Positions 52,477 through 61,207 are shown, counted from the stretch's first letter. The stretch: 64,000 nucleotides of DNA from Candidatus Melainabacteria bacterium (GCA_013288645.1 JABDBL010000012.1:1-64000), one strand, 5' to 3'. Program-made: numbers and translations. The notes: a model not told the origin generated them from the letters alone.

Positions 52477-53115
52477 ATGACGTATAGGGGGTTCGTGACA
52501 GGATTTCTCAAGGACAAGGAGCGTTGCCAGACGATCAATGACTCCTTGCTGCATGTGGCAAATTTTCTCGCCCTGCAAATGCCGACTCCCAAGGTGAGAC
52601 CGAAAGAGCCCACTAGAAGGGATCGCTGGATAGGCGAGTTTCTAACCGCCTATCACGGCTTGCCCGAACTGGGCGCAGCCCAACTGGACGCCTTCTTCCT
52701 CTGGGTTGTCCACTATGTGCTCGAGACGCTTAAGTTGCCGGATGGCCCTGACAAGCAAGCCTTCGACATAGTCACCGGGGTCCTAACCTATAACACCGAT
52801 GGCTCGGCTGAGAGAGGACAGATTTCTTCCATCTTGGACTCCAAAGGTGAGGGCCCGGGCTGGATTGCGCACAGGATCTGCGCTCGTCGTGACCCTCAGA
52901 GCGCCCGTCTGGCGGTGCTTGCTGCGGCCAATTTCGTCAGCCAGCCAGCGGGTGAAGCTCGCCGCGCCGAACTGCAAACGCGCCGGGCTGGAGTGGTGAC
53001 ACGCCAAGGGCAATCAGCTATTGTTGAGCAGGTCAAGCAGGCTCGCCAACGCGCGCGCAGCGAATTCTTCCATCTCTGCATGATTCGGCTGGTGGAAATC
53101 GCAAAGCCACGGTAA
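52477..53115 (+). CDS. Unknown protein of GC-rich island, 212 aa
   Basis: ATG 52477 follows GCAGGAG. Helical, soluble; RDRWIGEFLTAYHGLPELGA and FFLWVVHYVLETLKLPDGPD in the middle, a basic C-terminal half. Some similarity of style to the helical proteins at 16-18 kb but no aligned motif. A hairpin-terminator follows. Family unknown. Confidence 0.65.
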   Translation: MTYRGFVTGFLKDKERCQTINDSLLHVANFLALQMPTPKVRPKEPTRRDRWIGEFLTAYHGLPELGAAQLDAFFLWVVHYVLETLKLPDGPDKQAFDIVTGVLTYNTDGSAERGQISSILDSKGEGPGWIAHRICARRDPQSARLAVLAAANFVSQPAGEARRAELQTRRAGVVTRQGQSAIVEQVKQARQRARSEFFHLCMIRLVEIAKPR

Positions 53116-53128
53116 CAGTAATAGCATG

Positions 53129-53166
53129 CCCCCGAGGTGGTGGATTTTCACCGCCTCAGGGGGTTT
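53129..53166 (+). terminator. Hairpin terminator after the 212-aa island gene
   Basis: CCCCCGAGG pairs with CCTCAGGGGG around GTGG/CCGC-containing loop, with only TTT after. A moderate terminator, so the next two small genes may be partly co-transcribed. Confidence 0.55.
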
Positions 53167-53244
53167 GAGAAGGCGTCTATCTAGAGCAGCGCGCGTTGCG
53201 CTGTTCACCTATGGGCAGCGCAGCCTTAGAAGGAGGTGGGCCCC

Positions 53245-53442
53245 ATGATAGAAGAGATAGTAGGATGGCTGCAAGCATTGCTTAGTGTGATCGGGGCTTT
53301 GCTGGGTGACCCGGTCGGGTTAATCAGCACCGTAGCCTCAGGTTTGGGACTCGCCATCGTGTTTCGGTGCCTTTGCCGCCGCAAAGGCGATCCCTCACCC
53401 ACAGTCAATGCAGCCAGTGATAGGGAGCATGAGCAGCACTAA
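53245..53442 (+). CDS. Small single-pass or hairpin membrane protein
   Basis: 65 residues from ATG 53245, seven bases after AAGGAGGT. Hydrophobic residues 5-45 (WLQALLSVIGALLGDPVGLI, then VASGLGLAIVFRCL) form one or two membrane helices, with a charged cytoplasmic tail. Holin-like in size, but nothing else supports lysis function. Confidence 0.6.
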   Translation: MIEEIVGWLQALLSVIGALLGDPVGLISTVASGLGLAIVFRCLCRRKGDPSPTVNAASDREHEQH

Positions 53443-53474
53443 GACCATAATTTTTACCCTGAAAGGAAAAACCG

Positions 53475-53675
53475 ATGGATGGGAGGGCTGAACAGGATCA
53501 GTTTAACGACGAGTGTGAAGCGCTGGGTCTCGATCCCGCGCAGACCACGTCGGATGACCTCAAGAGAGAGAAGGCGCTTCGAGCCTCTCGAGCACGGAGA
53601 GAATGCGCTTGGGCAAAACGCCAGGCAGAAGAGGAAGGGGCTCAGCACAAAAGTCCACCTCCCTCAAGCAAATGA
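53475..53675 (+). CDS. Small charged protein of GC-rich island
   Basis: 66 residues with GAAAGGAAA upstream of ATG. Strongly charged helix (SDDLKREKALRASRARRECA). Function unknown; last gene of the island before a tRNA-like structure. Confidence 0.55.
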   Translation: MDGRAEQDQFNDECEALGLDPAQTTSDDLKREKALRASRARRECAWAKRQAEEEGAQHKSPPPSSK

Positions 53676-53702
53676 CACCGCCCATATTTTGAATGAGCGA
53701 TG

Positions 53703-53764
53703 GTTCCCACGACCGAGTACAGTCCTTCGGTTGAGAAACTGCGGGTTCGAATCCCGCTGGGGAC
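53703..53764 (+). other. 62-nt tRNA-like structure lacking an arm
   Basis: GTTCCCA (53703-53709) pairs with TGGGGAC (53758-53764) as a 7-bp acceptor stem with one G-U pair. GCGGGTTCGAATCCCGC is a perfect T-arm. Between them is a single hairpin ACCGA/TCGGT, so one of the D and anticodon arms is missing. No CCA end. Too short for a normal bacterial tRNA. Confidence 0.5.
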
Positions 53765-53846
53765 TTCGCCGATAACTGGTCGGCGTAAGGTTAGTAGATT
53801 CCTGTCCGCAATTCCCGCGGCTTGGCCATTGTTAACAGAAGGTTCA

Positions 53847-53903
53847 CGGAGAGGCAAGTTCCGTCTTGTCCCTCCGTCACTTCTTCACTTTTTTGCGCTT
53901 TTT
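53847..53903 (+). terminator. Terminator of the 52.2-53.9 kb island
   Basis: ACGGAG pairs with CTCCGT over an inner GCAAG/CTTG stem; CACTTCTTCACTTTTTTG and another T-run follow. Confidence 0.65.
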
Positions 53904-53980
53904 TGTCTGCCACTGACCTTGACCCAATCTTGCCCCTTTTGGCTTTTAGAATTTCATCACTGAGCTCTCTATTAATCAAA

Positions 53981-54019
53981 TTCCTAAAATCGTGCTATAG
54001 TGTATCAGTGCTATAGGAA
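53981..54019 (+). promoter_or_regulatory. Operator-like repeats before the 54-kb TA-like pair
   Basis: GTGCTATAG occurs twice (53992 and 54008) inside an outer inverted repeat TTCCTA/TAGGAA. The TATAGT within it serves as a plausible -10 box; the gene starts at 54031. Confidence 0.5.
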
Positions 54020-54030
54020 TATTGTGGATT

Positions 54031-54339
54031 ATGTTAGAACAAAATATTTCGGTTAAAGTTATTGGTTCAAACGGACAAATCTCTCTCGGGAAACAATTTG
54101 CCGGGCAACAAGTTCTGGTTGAACAACAAGAAGAAGGTGTCTGGTTAATTCGCACTGCCGAAGTAATTCCGCGCAACGAACTTTGGTTGCATAAGCCAAT
54201 AGCCGGCCGAGATCTTATAAATGCTATGAATTGGGCAAAGAAAAATCCACCTTCCTTTTCCGATCCCATTGATTTAATTAAAAAACTGGAAAATGTCCAG
54301 AAGAACAAACGAAAGCCTAGTTCAGCTCGATCTAAATAA
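54031..54339 (+). CDS. AbrB-like antitoxin candidate
   Basis: 102 residues from ATG 54031. VKVIGSNGQISLGKQFAGQQVLVEQQEEGVW is a short AbrB/MazE-like beta-hairpin DNA-binding unit, the remainder a basic helical tail (LIKKLENVQKNKRK). It overlaps the next gene by 47 bases, which suggests coupling. Probable antitoxin by form. Confidence 0.6.
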   Translation: MLEQNISVKVIGSNGQISLGKQFAGQQVLVEQQEEGVWLIRTAEVIPRNELWLHKPIAGRDLINAMNWAKKNPPSFSDPIDLIKKLENVQKNKRKPSSARSK

Positions 54340-54619
54340 TCCTGTGTTCCAGGAAAACTGGTTGAGTCTGGAAAAATCTGAAAGAGAGCGTGTTACCAAT
54401 ACCCTTTCCAAAATTCGGCAGCTCACTTGGGAGCAACTATATAAGGACAGCGGATTGAAATGGGAGAAGATTAGTAGTGTTAAACCAGCATTGGGTATAG
54501 ACGCTATTTACTCATTGCGCATTACACAAGCCCGCCGGGCTACTGCTTATCGAGAAGGCTCATTTATCAGATTCCTAACCATTGCTTCGGATCATGATGC
54601 CACCTATGGCAAAAAATGA
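54293..54619 (+). CDS. RelE-like toxin candidate
   Basis: 108 residues. The second half (GIDAIYSLRITQARRATAYR, FLTIASDHDATYGK) has the strand pattern and basic residues of RelE/ParE-fold toxins, with a DHDxxY ending seen in a plasmid-type subfamily. Second gene of a coupled pair behind an AbrB-like antitoxin. Confidence 0.6.
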   Translation: MSRRTNESLVQLDLNNPVFQENWLSLEKSERERVTNTLSKIRQLTWEQLYKDSGLKWEKISSVKPALGIDAIYSLRITQARRATAYREGSFIRFLTIASDHDATYGKK

Positions 54620-54649
54620 TCAAACCAAAAATGATCAAACGAGGAACGC

Positions 54650-57600
54650 TTAGGCTGCTAATTCCCCGGTGAGGAACATTTTGCAATAGCGTTCAGCGTT
54701 TGCTTTTAAATCATTCTCTGCTAATTCACGCGCTGCCCGTGTAGGCAATGCAATAGAAATTATTTTGCAGCCACCAAATCTATCGTACAGCTTTAGATTA
54801 CTAGAAGTGGCATTAACATCCCATTCTGCAACCTTTATCCTCTTGTTACCTTCTCTTAATTCTAGTTTGATACGCACGCTGTCTTTGCCTGAGCCTAAAT
54901 CGCTTTGGCTGATTATTCGTTTTTCCATTGTGGCAAGAGCCTTATTGACTGTTTCTTCGTCTTTAATGTTTATATCTAAGTTAGCAATTGGGCTAACCAA
55001 ACTCATATTCTTTACTGATGATTCGGCCAATTCATCATCATCTTCTTCTTCGTATTCTTCATAGGTAGCGCTCTTTGGTATTTGCAGCAATTGCCCTTCT
55101 TTAAGTTGTGCTATCGGATTACCTGTCTTATCAACACGCACACTTAAGCCATTGAGCAAAGCAATATCAGCCCACATATTTTCGTCACGCACATCAATGT
55201 GACTAGCTGCAATTGATTTAAGTGTGTCTCCTGCTCTGCAGGTGTAGGCAGAGAAATCTCTATTAGCAATCTTATTGCCTTGAGCATATAAAACTAGGGC
55301 ACTCATTTCTTTTAAAACGTGTATTTTGTATCTCAAAATTTCGGAGCGATGGGGTAACAATATTTGATTTGTCTCTGGCTTAATTGCGCCAATCTCTTCT
55401 AGGCTTTCATTGCCCTTGAGAGGTTTAATATTCTTTGTGTGAACATTTATTGTATAAAGCAAAGGAGCAAGTCTTGGGTCTTTGAGTACGAAGCGAGCAA
55501 TATTTTCTAGAGTATCATCTGCTCTAATTGCGCAAGGCTGTCGTTTTTGCTTACCAAATAGATCTGTAAACAAATCAGCCCACATTCTCCTTGCCGTCAG
55601 ATCATCAACTTTTTGGTTTTTAAGATCATTGATCAGCACCGTTATATTTTCTATAATGCTCAGTCCAATATTGGCCGATTTTTTAGGTGCATTAACAACG
55701 GCACTGTTTTGTGACCGCCTGGTTTCAATTACTGGTCTGTCGATATAATCATCATCGTCGTCTAAATCATTATTTTCTACAGAATCATAATCTATTTCTG
55801 GACGCCCGGTTGCATCATCATCCGCTTGGTCCCCTTTCTTAGTGTCGATTATGTGCACAGTGGGCAAAGCCGTCACCAATGACTTAATGTCTGTAGCGTT
55901 AGGATCGTGTGTACCGGGCACTGGATTGGTGGTGGTACCTGTGGTGCCAGTGCCAGTGGTGCCTGTGGTTGTTGTACCTGTTGTTGTACCGGGCGTTGTT
56001 GTGCCAGCGGTTCCCGTTTGACCAGTAGTTGTAGCCCCGGCCGTTGCTGTGATTATTATTCCTGTATTAGTAACATTGCCGGTTTGTGGAACAGGCAATG
56101 TTATTTCAGTGCTGCCGTCAATTATGCTTCCACCTTTTGTTGTTACTACTAGTGGCATGCCTATGCCAGCGCTACCGGTGCCTTCAGTAGGACCGGTTGA
56201 GCCCCTCTTGCCACTCTGTCCAGGCACCAATCCTTCTGTTAGTGCCGATGCGCCGGAACCTTTTACAATTGCTTTGCCTGTTTCATCTAGTTTACTAATA
56301 GAGGCAGCTTGCCCTTGTTGTAGCAGTCCTTGTAGGGCTTGTGCAATACCTTGCGAAGTTGTTGCATTGGACACCATTTGTCCTTCTTTTATACTTTGCC
56401 CATTAATACCAAGATTGGCTGTGGCAGAGTTAGCCGCAGCAAGATTAGTTGTAGAAGGATTGTAAATGGCACCAGATTCTTTCACAGAGAGTAGTCCAAT
56501 ATTGTCGGCAATTGATTTGCCTGTTGCATCCACAATTTGCATACCAGGAGGATAACCAATCGCGTTAGGTGATAATGGCGATGAACCTGCTACTAGTCCC
56601 AAATTATTTTCTCTAGATAAATCTCTAGATAAACTGGTATTCTTCTGCATTGCATCTATCATTTGATTTGCCGACAGAAGATTATTAGCAGCAATATTGG
56701 GGTTTGATGCATCCGCCAATTGTGCAACGGTGAGTGGTGTTGTTACATCTGCGCCAGGCGTTCCAAATGCGACACCGCGAGCAGTTTTTGTTGTAGCTGT
56801 TTCTTCTGCAAGCAATTGCGCGCCTGAAGGTGTTCCCTCAGTCACTGCACCCACAGCATGCCTACTTAATGGTGCCGCATCAGTTGCTGGGACCGATGCT
56901 TGTCTATTTAATTGTGCCACCTCACTTGGTGCTACGGCTGGATTGCCTGTCGAAGCTATCTTTTCAGGAGCAGGAGTGGACTGTCTTTTGTCTGTTTCGA
57001 CTAAGTGAACGTCGCCGCTTTGTGATCCAGAAACACCGGGCTTATTTGTTTGGGCGTATTGTTCCGGGGCTGGATGTTGAGATATTTGTGTTTGCTCTGC
57101 TGCCACCTTAGTTTCAGGCGATTGAATATCTCGGGTAGCTGACGCCGGAGCCGTATCTCTGTTAACCTGCGCAACAGGATTATTGCTTCGGAAATCCGCG
57201 AGAGGCTTTTGATCAGGAGGGATTGAAGCAAGTTTGGTTTCAGGTAATTTAGTATCTTGGATGGCTGGTGTAGAGGAATCCTTATTAACCTGCGCGCCGG
57301 GTGTAGCGGTGGCAGAGTGGGCGCGACGTTGTTCATTAGGAGGAGCAGAAGCAAGTTTGGTTTCAGGTAAATTAGTATCTTGGATGGCTGGTGTAGAGGA
57401 ATCCTTATTAACCTGCGCGTCGGGTATAGCGGCGGCGGAGTGGGCGCGACGTTGTTCATTAGGAGGAGCAGAAGCAAGTTTGGTTTCAGGTAAATTAGTA
57501 TCTTGGATGGCTGGTGTAGAGGAATCCTTATTAACCTGCGCGTCGGGTATAGCGGCGGCGGAGTGGGCGCGACGTTGTTCATTAGGAGGAGCAGAAGCAA

Positions 57601-58918
57601 GTTTGGTTTCAGGTAAATTAGTATCTTGGATGGCTGGTGTAGAGGAATCCTTATTAACCTGCGCGCCGGGTGTAGCGGTGGCAGAGTGGGCGCGACGTTG
57701 TTCATCAGGAGGAGCAGAAGCAAGTTTGGTTTCAGGTAGTTTAGTATCTTGGGTGGCTTGTATAGAGGAATCTTTGTTAACCTGCGCGCCGGGTGTAGCG
57801 GTGGCGGACGGGGCGCGACGTTGTTCATCAGGAGGAGCAGAAGCAAGTTTGGTTTCAGGTAAATTAGTATCTTGGATGGCTGGTGTAGAGGAATCCTTAT
57901 TAACCTGCGCGCCGGGTGTAGCGGTGGCAGAGTGGGCGCGACGTTGTTCATCAGGAGGAGCAGAAGCAAGTTTGGTTTCAGGTAGTTTAGTATCTTGGGT
58001 GGCTTGTATAGAGGAATCTTTGTTAACCTGCGCGCCGGGTGTAGCGGTGGCGGACGGGGCGCGACGTTGTTCATCAGGAGGAGCAGAAGCTAGTTTGGTT
58101 TCAGGTAATTTAGTATCTTGAGCTGGGGAAGAGAGAGTCCCATCCTTCTTGACTGGCGTGTCTGGTGTATTGGTGGTGGAAGGAGCGACGGGTTGTGAAT
58201 CAGAGGCAACGGTAGCGATTTTGTCCTTGGGCAATTGAGGATCTTGGGTGGAGGTAGAGATTTTGTCCTTGGGCAATTGAGGATCTTGGGTGGAGGTAGA
58301 GATTTTGTCCTCAGGCAGTTGAAGATCTCGAGCAGTGGTAGGGATTTTATCTTCGGGCAATTGAGGATCTTGGGTAGCAGTAGAGATCTTGTCCTCAGGC
58401 AATCGAGGATCTCGAACGGAGGTAGAGATTTTGCCCTCAGGCAATTGAGGATCTCGGTCGGCGGTAGAGACTTTGTCCTCAGATAATTTGCGATCTTGTG
58501 AAGACGAAGTTTCCGTTTCGTCTGCGGAATTCGAGATATCGTCTTTCTCTGCAAAGATGTCGGTAGATTCTGAACCGTTCTCCGAAGTCCCGCCATCAAC
58601 TGATGAAAGATTTACGCCAGCTTCGTTGTACTCGTCCGAGGGCAACGAGTTTGTTTCTCCAGTTGCGTCAGCCATAAAAGGATCGCTTTCATCTGAATTA
58701 GCTAATCCAGAGAGACTTATACCAGGTAGGTATTGTTTGTACTCGTTGTACAAGCCATTGCATGATTCTGCCATTTGATTAGCCTGCTGAGGGCTAAATC
58801 CCATACATTGAAACAAGGCGCGCTCAGCAAACAAAGCTGCGTCGCTATTTGGTTGAGGTGTTGGAGTGCTTACGTCACTGCCCGCTGAGGGCACTAATGA
58901 GGGATCTTCTCCCGGCAT
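54650..58918 (-). CDS. Giant repeat protein with LysM-like C-terminal region
   Basis: 1422 residues, the longest gene here. Order: an N-terminal region with a possible helical motif (ERALFQCMGFSPQQANQMAE); seven 14-residue repeats (like DPQLPEDKISTSTQ, about 140-237); eight 41-residue repeats (KLPETKLASAPPDEQRRA and on, about 263-590); a long disordered stretch, threonine/glycine-rich near 990; and from about 1080 a folded part with two LysM-like units (CAIRADDTLENIARFVL, CRAGDTLKSIAASH then LKEGQLLQIPKS) and an alpha/beta end. No signal peptide is seen. LysM units bind peptidoglycan or glycans. A long flexible stalk with a C-terminal binding head is likely. Confidence 0.85.
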   Translation of the reverse strand: MPGEDPSLVPSAGSDVSTPTPQPNSDAALFAERALFQCMGFSPQQANQMAESCNGLYNEYKQYLPGISLSGLANSDESDPFMADATGETNSLPSDEYNEAGVNLSSVDGGTSENGSESTDIFAEKDDISNSADETETSSSQDRKLSEDKVSTADRDPQLPEGKISTSVRDPRLPEDKISTATQDPQLPEDKIPTTARDLQLPEDKISTSTQDPQLPKDKISTSTQDPQLPKDKIATVASDSQPVAPSTTNTPDTPVKKDGTLSSPAQDTKLPETKLASAPPDEQRRAPSATATPGAQVNKDSSIQATQDTKLPETKLASAPPDEQRRAHSATATPGAQVNKDSSTPAIQDTNLPETKLASAPPDEQRRAPSATATPGAQVNKDSSIQATQDTKLPETKLASAPPDEQRRAHSATATPGAQVNKDSSTPAIQDTNLPETKLASAPPNEQRRAHSAAAIPDAQVNKDSSTPAIQDTNLPETKLASAPPNEQRRAHSAAAIPDAQVNKDSSTPAIQDTNLPETKLASAPPNEQRRAHSATATPGAQVNKDSSTPAIQDTKLPETKLASIPPDQKPLADFRSNNPVAQVNRDTAPASATRDIQSPETKVAAEQTQISQHPAPEQYAQTNKPGVSGSQSGDVHLVETDKRQSTPAPEKIASTGNPAVAPSEVAQLNRQASVPATDAAPLSRHAVGAVTEGTPSGAQLLAEETATTKTARGVAFGTPGADVTTPLTVAQLADASNPNIAANNLLSANQMIDAMQKNTSLSRDLSRENNLGLVAGSSPLSPNAIGYPPGMQIVDATGKSIADNIGLLSVKESGAIYNPSTTNLAAANSATANLGINGQSIKEGQMVSNATTSQGIAQALQGLLQQGQAASISKLDETGKAIVKGSGASALTEGLVPGQSGKRGSTGPTEGTGSAGIGMPLVVTTKGGSIIDGSTEITLPVPQTGNVTNTGIIITATAGATTTGQTGTAGTTTPGTTTGTTTTGTTGTGTTGTTTNPVPGTHDPNATDIKSLVTALPTVHIIDTKKGDQADDDATGRPEIDYDSVENNDLDDDDDYIDRPVIETRRSQNSAVVNAPKKSANIGLSIIENITVLINDLKNQKVDDLTARRMWADLFTDLFGKQKRQPCAIRADDTLENIARFVLKDPRLAPLLYTINVHTKNIKPLKGNESLEEIGAIKPETNQILLPHRSEILRYKIHVLKEMSALVLYAQGNKIANRDFSAYTCRAGDTLKSIAASHIDVRDENMWADIALLNGLSVRVDKTGNPIAQLKEGQLLQIPKSATYEEYEEEDDDELAESSVKNMSLVSPIANLDINIKDEETVNKALATMEKRIISQSDLGSGKDSVRIKLELREGNKRIKVAEWDVNATSSNLKLYDRFGGCKIISIALPTRAARELAENDLKANAERYCKMFLTGELAA
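57229..58130 (-). repeat. 123-bp (41-codon) tandem repeats in the giant gene
   Basis: Units recur every 123 bases (the GGTTTCAGGTA landmark lies at steps of 123), with alternating variants (HSATA/PSATA, STPAIQ/SIQATQ), implying recent homogenisation. The repeats keep all frames open, producing long spurious antisense and shifted ORFs. Confidence 0.9.
58206..58499 (-). repeat. 42-bp (14-codon) tandem repeats in the giant gene
   Basis: About seven units of the type QLPEDKISTSTQDP, lying N-terminal to the 41-codon repeats. A shared LP-E-K core suggests the 41-codon unit derived from the shorter one. Confidence 0.85.
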
Positions 58919-59325
58919 ATATTACGAATCCTAGATAATATGCGCACAGCAAATTACCGAACAGCTTCAAAAGCAGTTCGAGCTGAGCGGCTTATGTGAA
59001 TGACCCGGCTTTAAACTATGGTTTCTATGTATTCAGAATTAGGCTAACTTAATATCTTTTTGCCCGTTTTTATAAATAAATCTAACTATTCATATATTAA
59101 TTTGACATTTTCGAAACACTTGCTCCAGAAATTTTCGGCTAGAAAACCTAACTAAATCAGAAATCAATTTACTTCTAGTAAAAATTATCGGGAGCTAATA
59201 TTCGCCTATTTTAGCTAAGTTGTCAAGCTTAAGTGTCTGGGGGTACTTATGCTAACCTCGCTAACCGTTAACAGTAAAATTAATGTGTATTTGTTGTAGG
59301 TTTAATTTAGTAAGTATCTGATGCT
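58919..59325. other. AT-rich gap
   Basis: No gene or RNA recognised between the giant gene and the next island. Confidence 0.45.
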
Positions 59326-59349
59326 TTTTAGTATGAAATCGTTCAAACG
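59326..59349 (+). promoter_or_regulatory. Weak copy of the island 5' motif
   Basis: TTTTTAGTATGAAATCGTTCA resembles the second half of the copy at 36.3 kb (AAAGTATAGGTATCGTTCAA) but lacks the TTTGnCA block. 320 bases before the island gene. Confidence 0.25.
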
Positions 59350-59665
59350 TGCAGTGGGACAATGATGCATTCCAGTGTCAGAACCCAAGCGCTTGTTTTA
59401 TACAACCCTAATAAAACGTCACAAATGACTTGATTTAGCCTACTGACTTCGTCTTAAATAAACTGTCATCGCATCTAGATTTTTATGATAGGTTCCTCCT
59501 CCCCCGAAAGCTTGCGCTCGCCTAATTTCTAAAAAGCATAACGTTCCCAACGTTATGATGAAACCAGCTTGCGCAATTTCGATATAGCGTTCGTGAGTTG
59601 CACCTCAGAGTCTCTTTCCCAAACCGAGTCACGATGACCAAACCCCCGAATCGGAGTCTCAGTCC

Positions 59666-60292
59666 ATGCGTTCATGCTACCAGAGCCTTGTCTCGCTCGC
59701 CGCTCTCGTCCTCCTGGCGCTGCTCCCTGCTGCCGATGCGATTGCGCAACAGACCGCCACCAAAGCCAAAACCGACAAGCCGACAACCACCGTCAACCAG
59801 GATTCCTCCCTGACCATTCTTTACTCGAAGTACGCAAGTTGCACGGAAGATATTAGCCCCACCACGGTGCCCCTCGCTCAGGCGGCCATTGACGTGTCCA
59901 CCATTGGAGTTACCATCTCGGAACTCTGGACACCCAACGGCTACACGGACCTTCAGCGCCTCGTCGGCAGACGCGATGCTGATGACAAGCTCCGCGACAA
60001 GGCAATCATCGTCGCTCGCCGCTTCCGCGGTGAAGACGGAAAGGCCGACATTTGGCCGCTGGACCCCGCGCAGAAGTTCCGGATCATCGAAGGGGTCAGG
60101 AACGAAACGACCGGCGATATCCAACCACCGACCCCAGAGCAAGTTCGGAAAGAGGTGCTCGCGTATCTGGAGGCTACGAATACGCCCCCGCCCGGATCGG
60201 TGGCGTGGGTAAAAGCTGAAGCCGAGCGTCGCGAGATGCTCGCCCAGTCGGCCTCGAAGCCCAACAACGTGAAAGTTACCACGAACAAGTGA
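59666..60292 (+). CDS. Exported protein of GC-rich island, 208 aa
   Basis: N-terminal signal peptide: basic start, hydrophobic stretch LVSLAALVLLALLPAADAIA, with a likely cleavage after AIA-QQ near residue 27. Mature part of about 180 residues, helical, no recognised domain (YSKYASCTEDISP, TISELWTPNGYTDLQRLVGR). Probably periplasmic. Three hairpins follow, two with T-tracts nearby. GC content contrasts sharply with the neighbours. Confidence 0.7.
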   Translation: MRSCYQSLVSLAALVLLALLPAADAIAQQTATKAKTDKPTTTVNQDSSLTILYSKYASCTEDISPTTVPLAQAAIDVSTIGVTISELWTPNGYTDLQRLVGRRDADDKLRDKAIIVARRFRGEDGKADIWPLDPAQKFRIIEGVRNETTGDIQPPTPEQVRKEVLAYLEATNTPPPGSVAWVKAEAERREMLAQSASKPNNVKVTTNK

Positions 60293-60296
60293 GATA

Positions 60297-60325
60297 GGAG
60301 ATAGGTGCCGCCGACACCTATCTCC
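60297..60325 (+). terminator. First hairpin after the exported-protein gene
   Basis: GGAGATAGGTG-ccgccga-CACCTATCTCC, starting four bases after the stop codon; no T-run of its own. Confidence 0.55.
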
Positions 60326-60327
60326 CC

Positions 60328-60392
60328 GGAAAGACCAATACCCCCTGTGTCGCTCCGCCAGGGGATCCATTGGTCTTTCCGTCCTTTTTTTT
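60328..60392 (+). terminator. Main terminator of the 59.3-60.5 kb island
   Basis: GGAAAGACCAAT and ATTGGTCTTTCC enclose an inner hairpin (CCCCTG/CAGGGG); GTCC and eight T follow. A third hairpin AGAGGATCG/CGATCCTCT (60445-60490) with a T-rich tail lies just downstream. Confidence 0.85.
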
Positions 60393-60682
60393 GCACACAT
60401 TCACAGTGAACAACGGAAACAGGAGGCAACGCTCTGCCTCCTGCAGAGGATCGGTGTCCCTGAAGTTCAAGCAGGGTACATCGATCCTCTGTGTTTGAAA
60501 CCTTTGCCTCTTCTTTTTTTCTTTTTGCGATTTATTTCCATTCAACCCATCTATCAAATGTAGGGGTAAGCTTGGCCAGCACTTCATCCATAATTGCTAC
60601 TGGAACAGTCTCAAGCTTCTGTGTCCCAAAGATATCAAAATCAAGGCTGCGCGGCTGATCGCAGCAAGTAACCCCAATAGTT

Positions 60683-61207
60683 TTAAGCGGTTAGACCGGT
60701 TATACTTTGTAACAGTCGACCTACTTCTTGAGCATTTTTGAGCAGTATGTTCTTGAAATAAACCTCGATTGATTGGGGAGATAGAAGTCGATCGTTTAAA
60801 GACAAAGCGACTGAACCACCTCTTCTTATGCCAGAATTACTGCGTAATATAAGCTTGCGCAAGTACGCATTGCCATTGCTATCGGTACCAAACATAGAAT
60901 ACATCCATGCTGGTTGTTTATCTAGTGCATAATCCAGCGACGCAGCTAGACTTCCTCTTTCACCCTCTAATAATGGCATGCAGATGGTATTCTCTTGTAG
61001 GTTCTGGGGCAGGGCTTTTAGAAAAATTATTGCCAAGGCTTTAACGCCAGGTGTCCATTGAAATGAGCCCGCATTCTTATAAGCGCCAGAGTTTTTTCCG
61101 CGGACGGACATAATCTTAATAGTGCTGGGATGTCCTGTGAACATAGTTCGTTCCAGTTCGCAAGAGCCTGCCCACGATTTTTGGAACCAAAGAATTAATT
61201 CGGTCAT
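60683..61207 (-). CDS. Unknown protein, short paralogue
   Basis: 174 residues from ATG 61207, the start matching its paralogue (MTELILWF against MSELILWF); an ATG at 61264 would add 19 residues. The shared domain contains CELERTMF, RGKNSGAYKNAGSFQWTPG, MPLLEGERGSLAASLDYALD, KQPAWMYSMFGTDSNGNAYLRK. No known family recognised. Divergent from the methyltransferase gene, and it lacks the C-terminal extension of the paralogue at 62273. Confidence 0.65.
   Translation of the reverse strand: MTELILWFQKSWAGSCELERTMFTGHPSTIKIMSVRGKNSGAYKNAGSFQWTPGVKALAIIFLKALPQNLQENTICMPLLEGERGSLAASLDYALDKQPAWMYSMFGTDSNGNAYLRKLILRSNSGIRRGGSVALSLNDRLLSPQSIEVYFKNILLKNAQEVGRLLQSITGLTA

Noticed and set aside
57001-58121. 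Long open frames of 357 codons (minus) and 295 codons (plus) across the giant gene
   Set aside because: They arise because the 123-bp repeat is a multiple of three, so one stop-free unit stays open in every repeat. The in-phase frame of the 1422-codon gene has sensible LysM-like domains and covers the whole stretch.
54650-58918. Signal peptide or adhesin anchor on the giant protein
   Set aside because: The N-terminus is acidic and polar with no hydr​ophobic stretch, and no LPxTG or autotransporter end is seen.
311-60392. Islands as assembly contamination
   Set aside because: They share one motif and orientation rule, and one of them (24.3 kb) has its terminator arm duplicated together with backbone sequence at 25.5 kb, which is hard to get from chimeric assembly. 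Read-level checking would still be needed.
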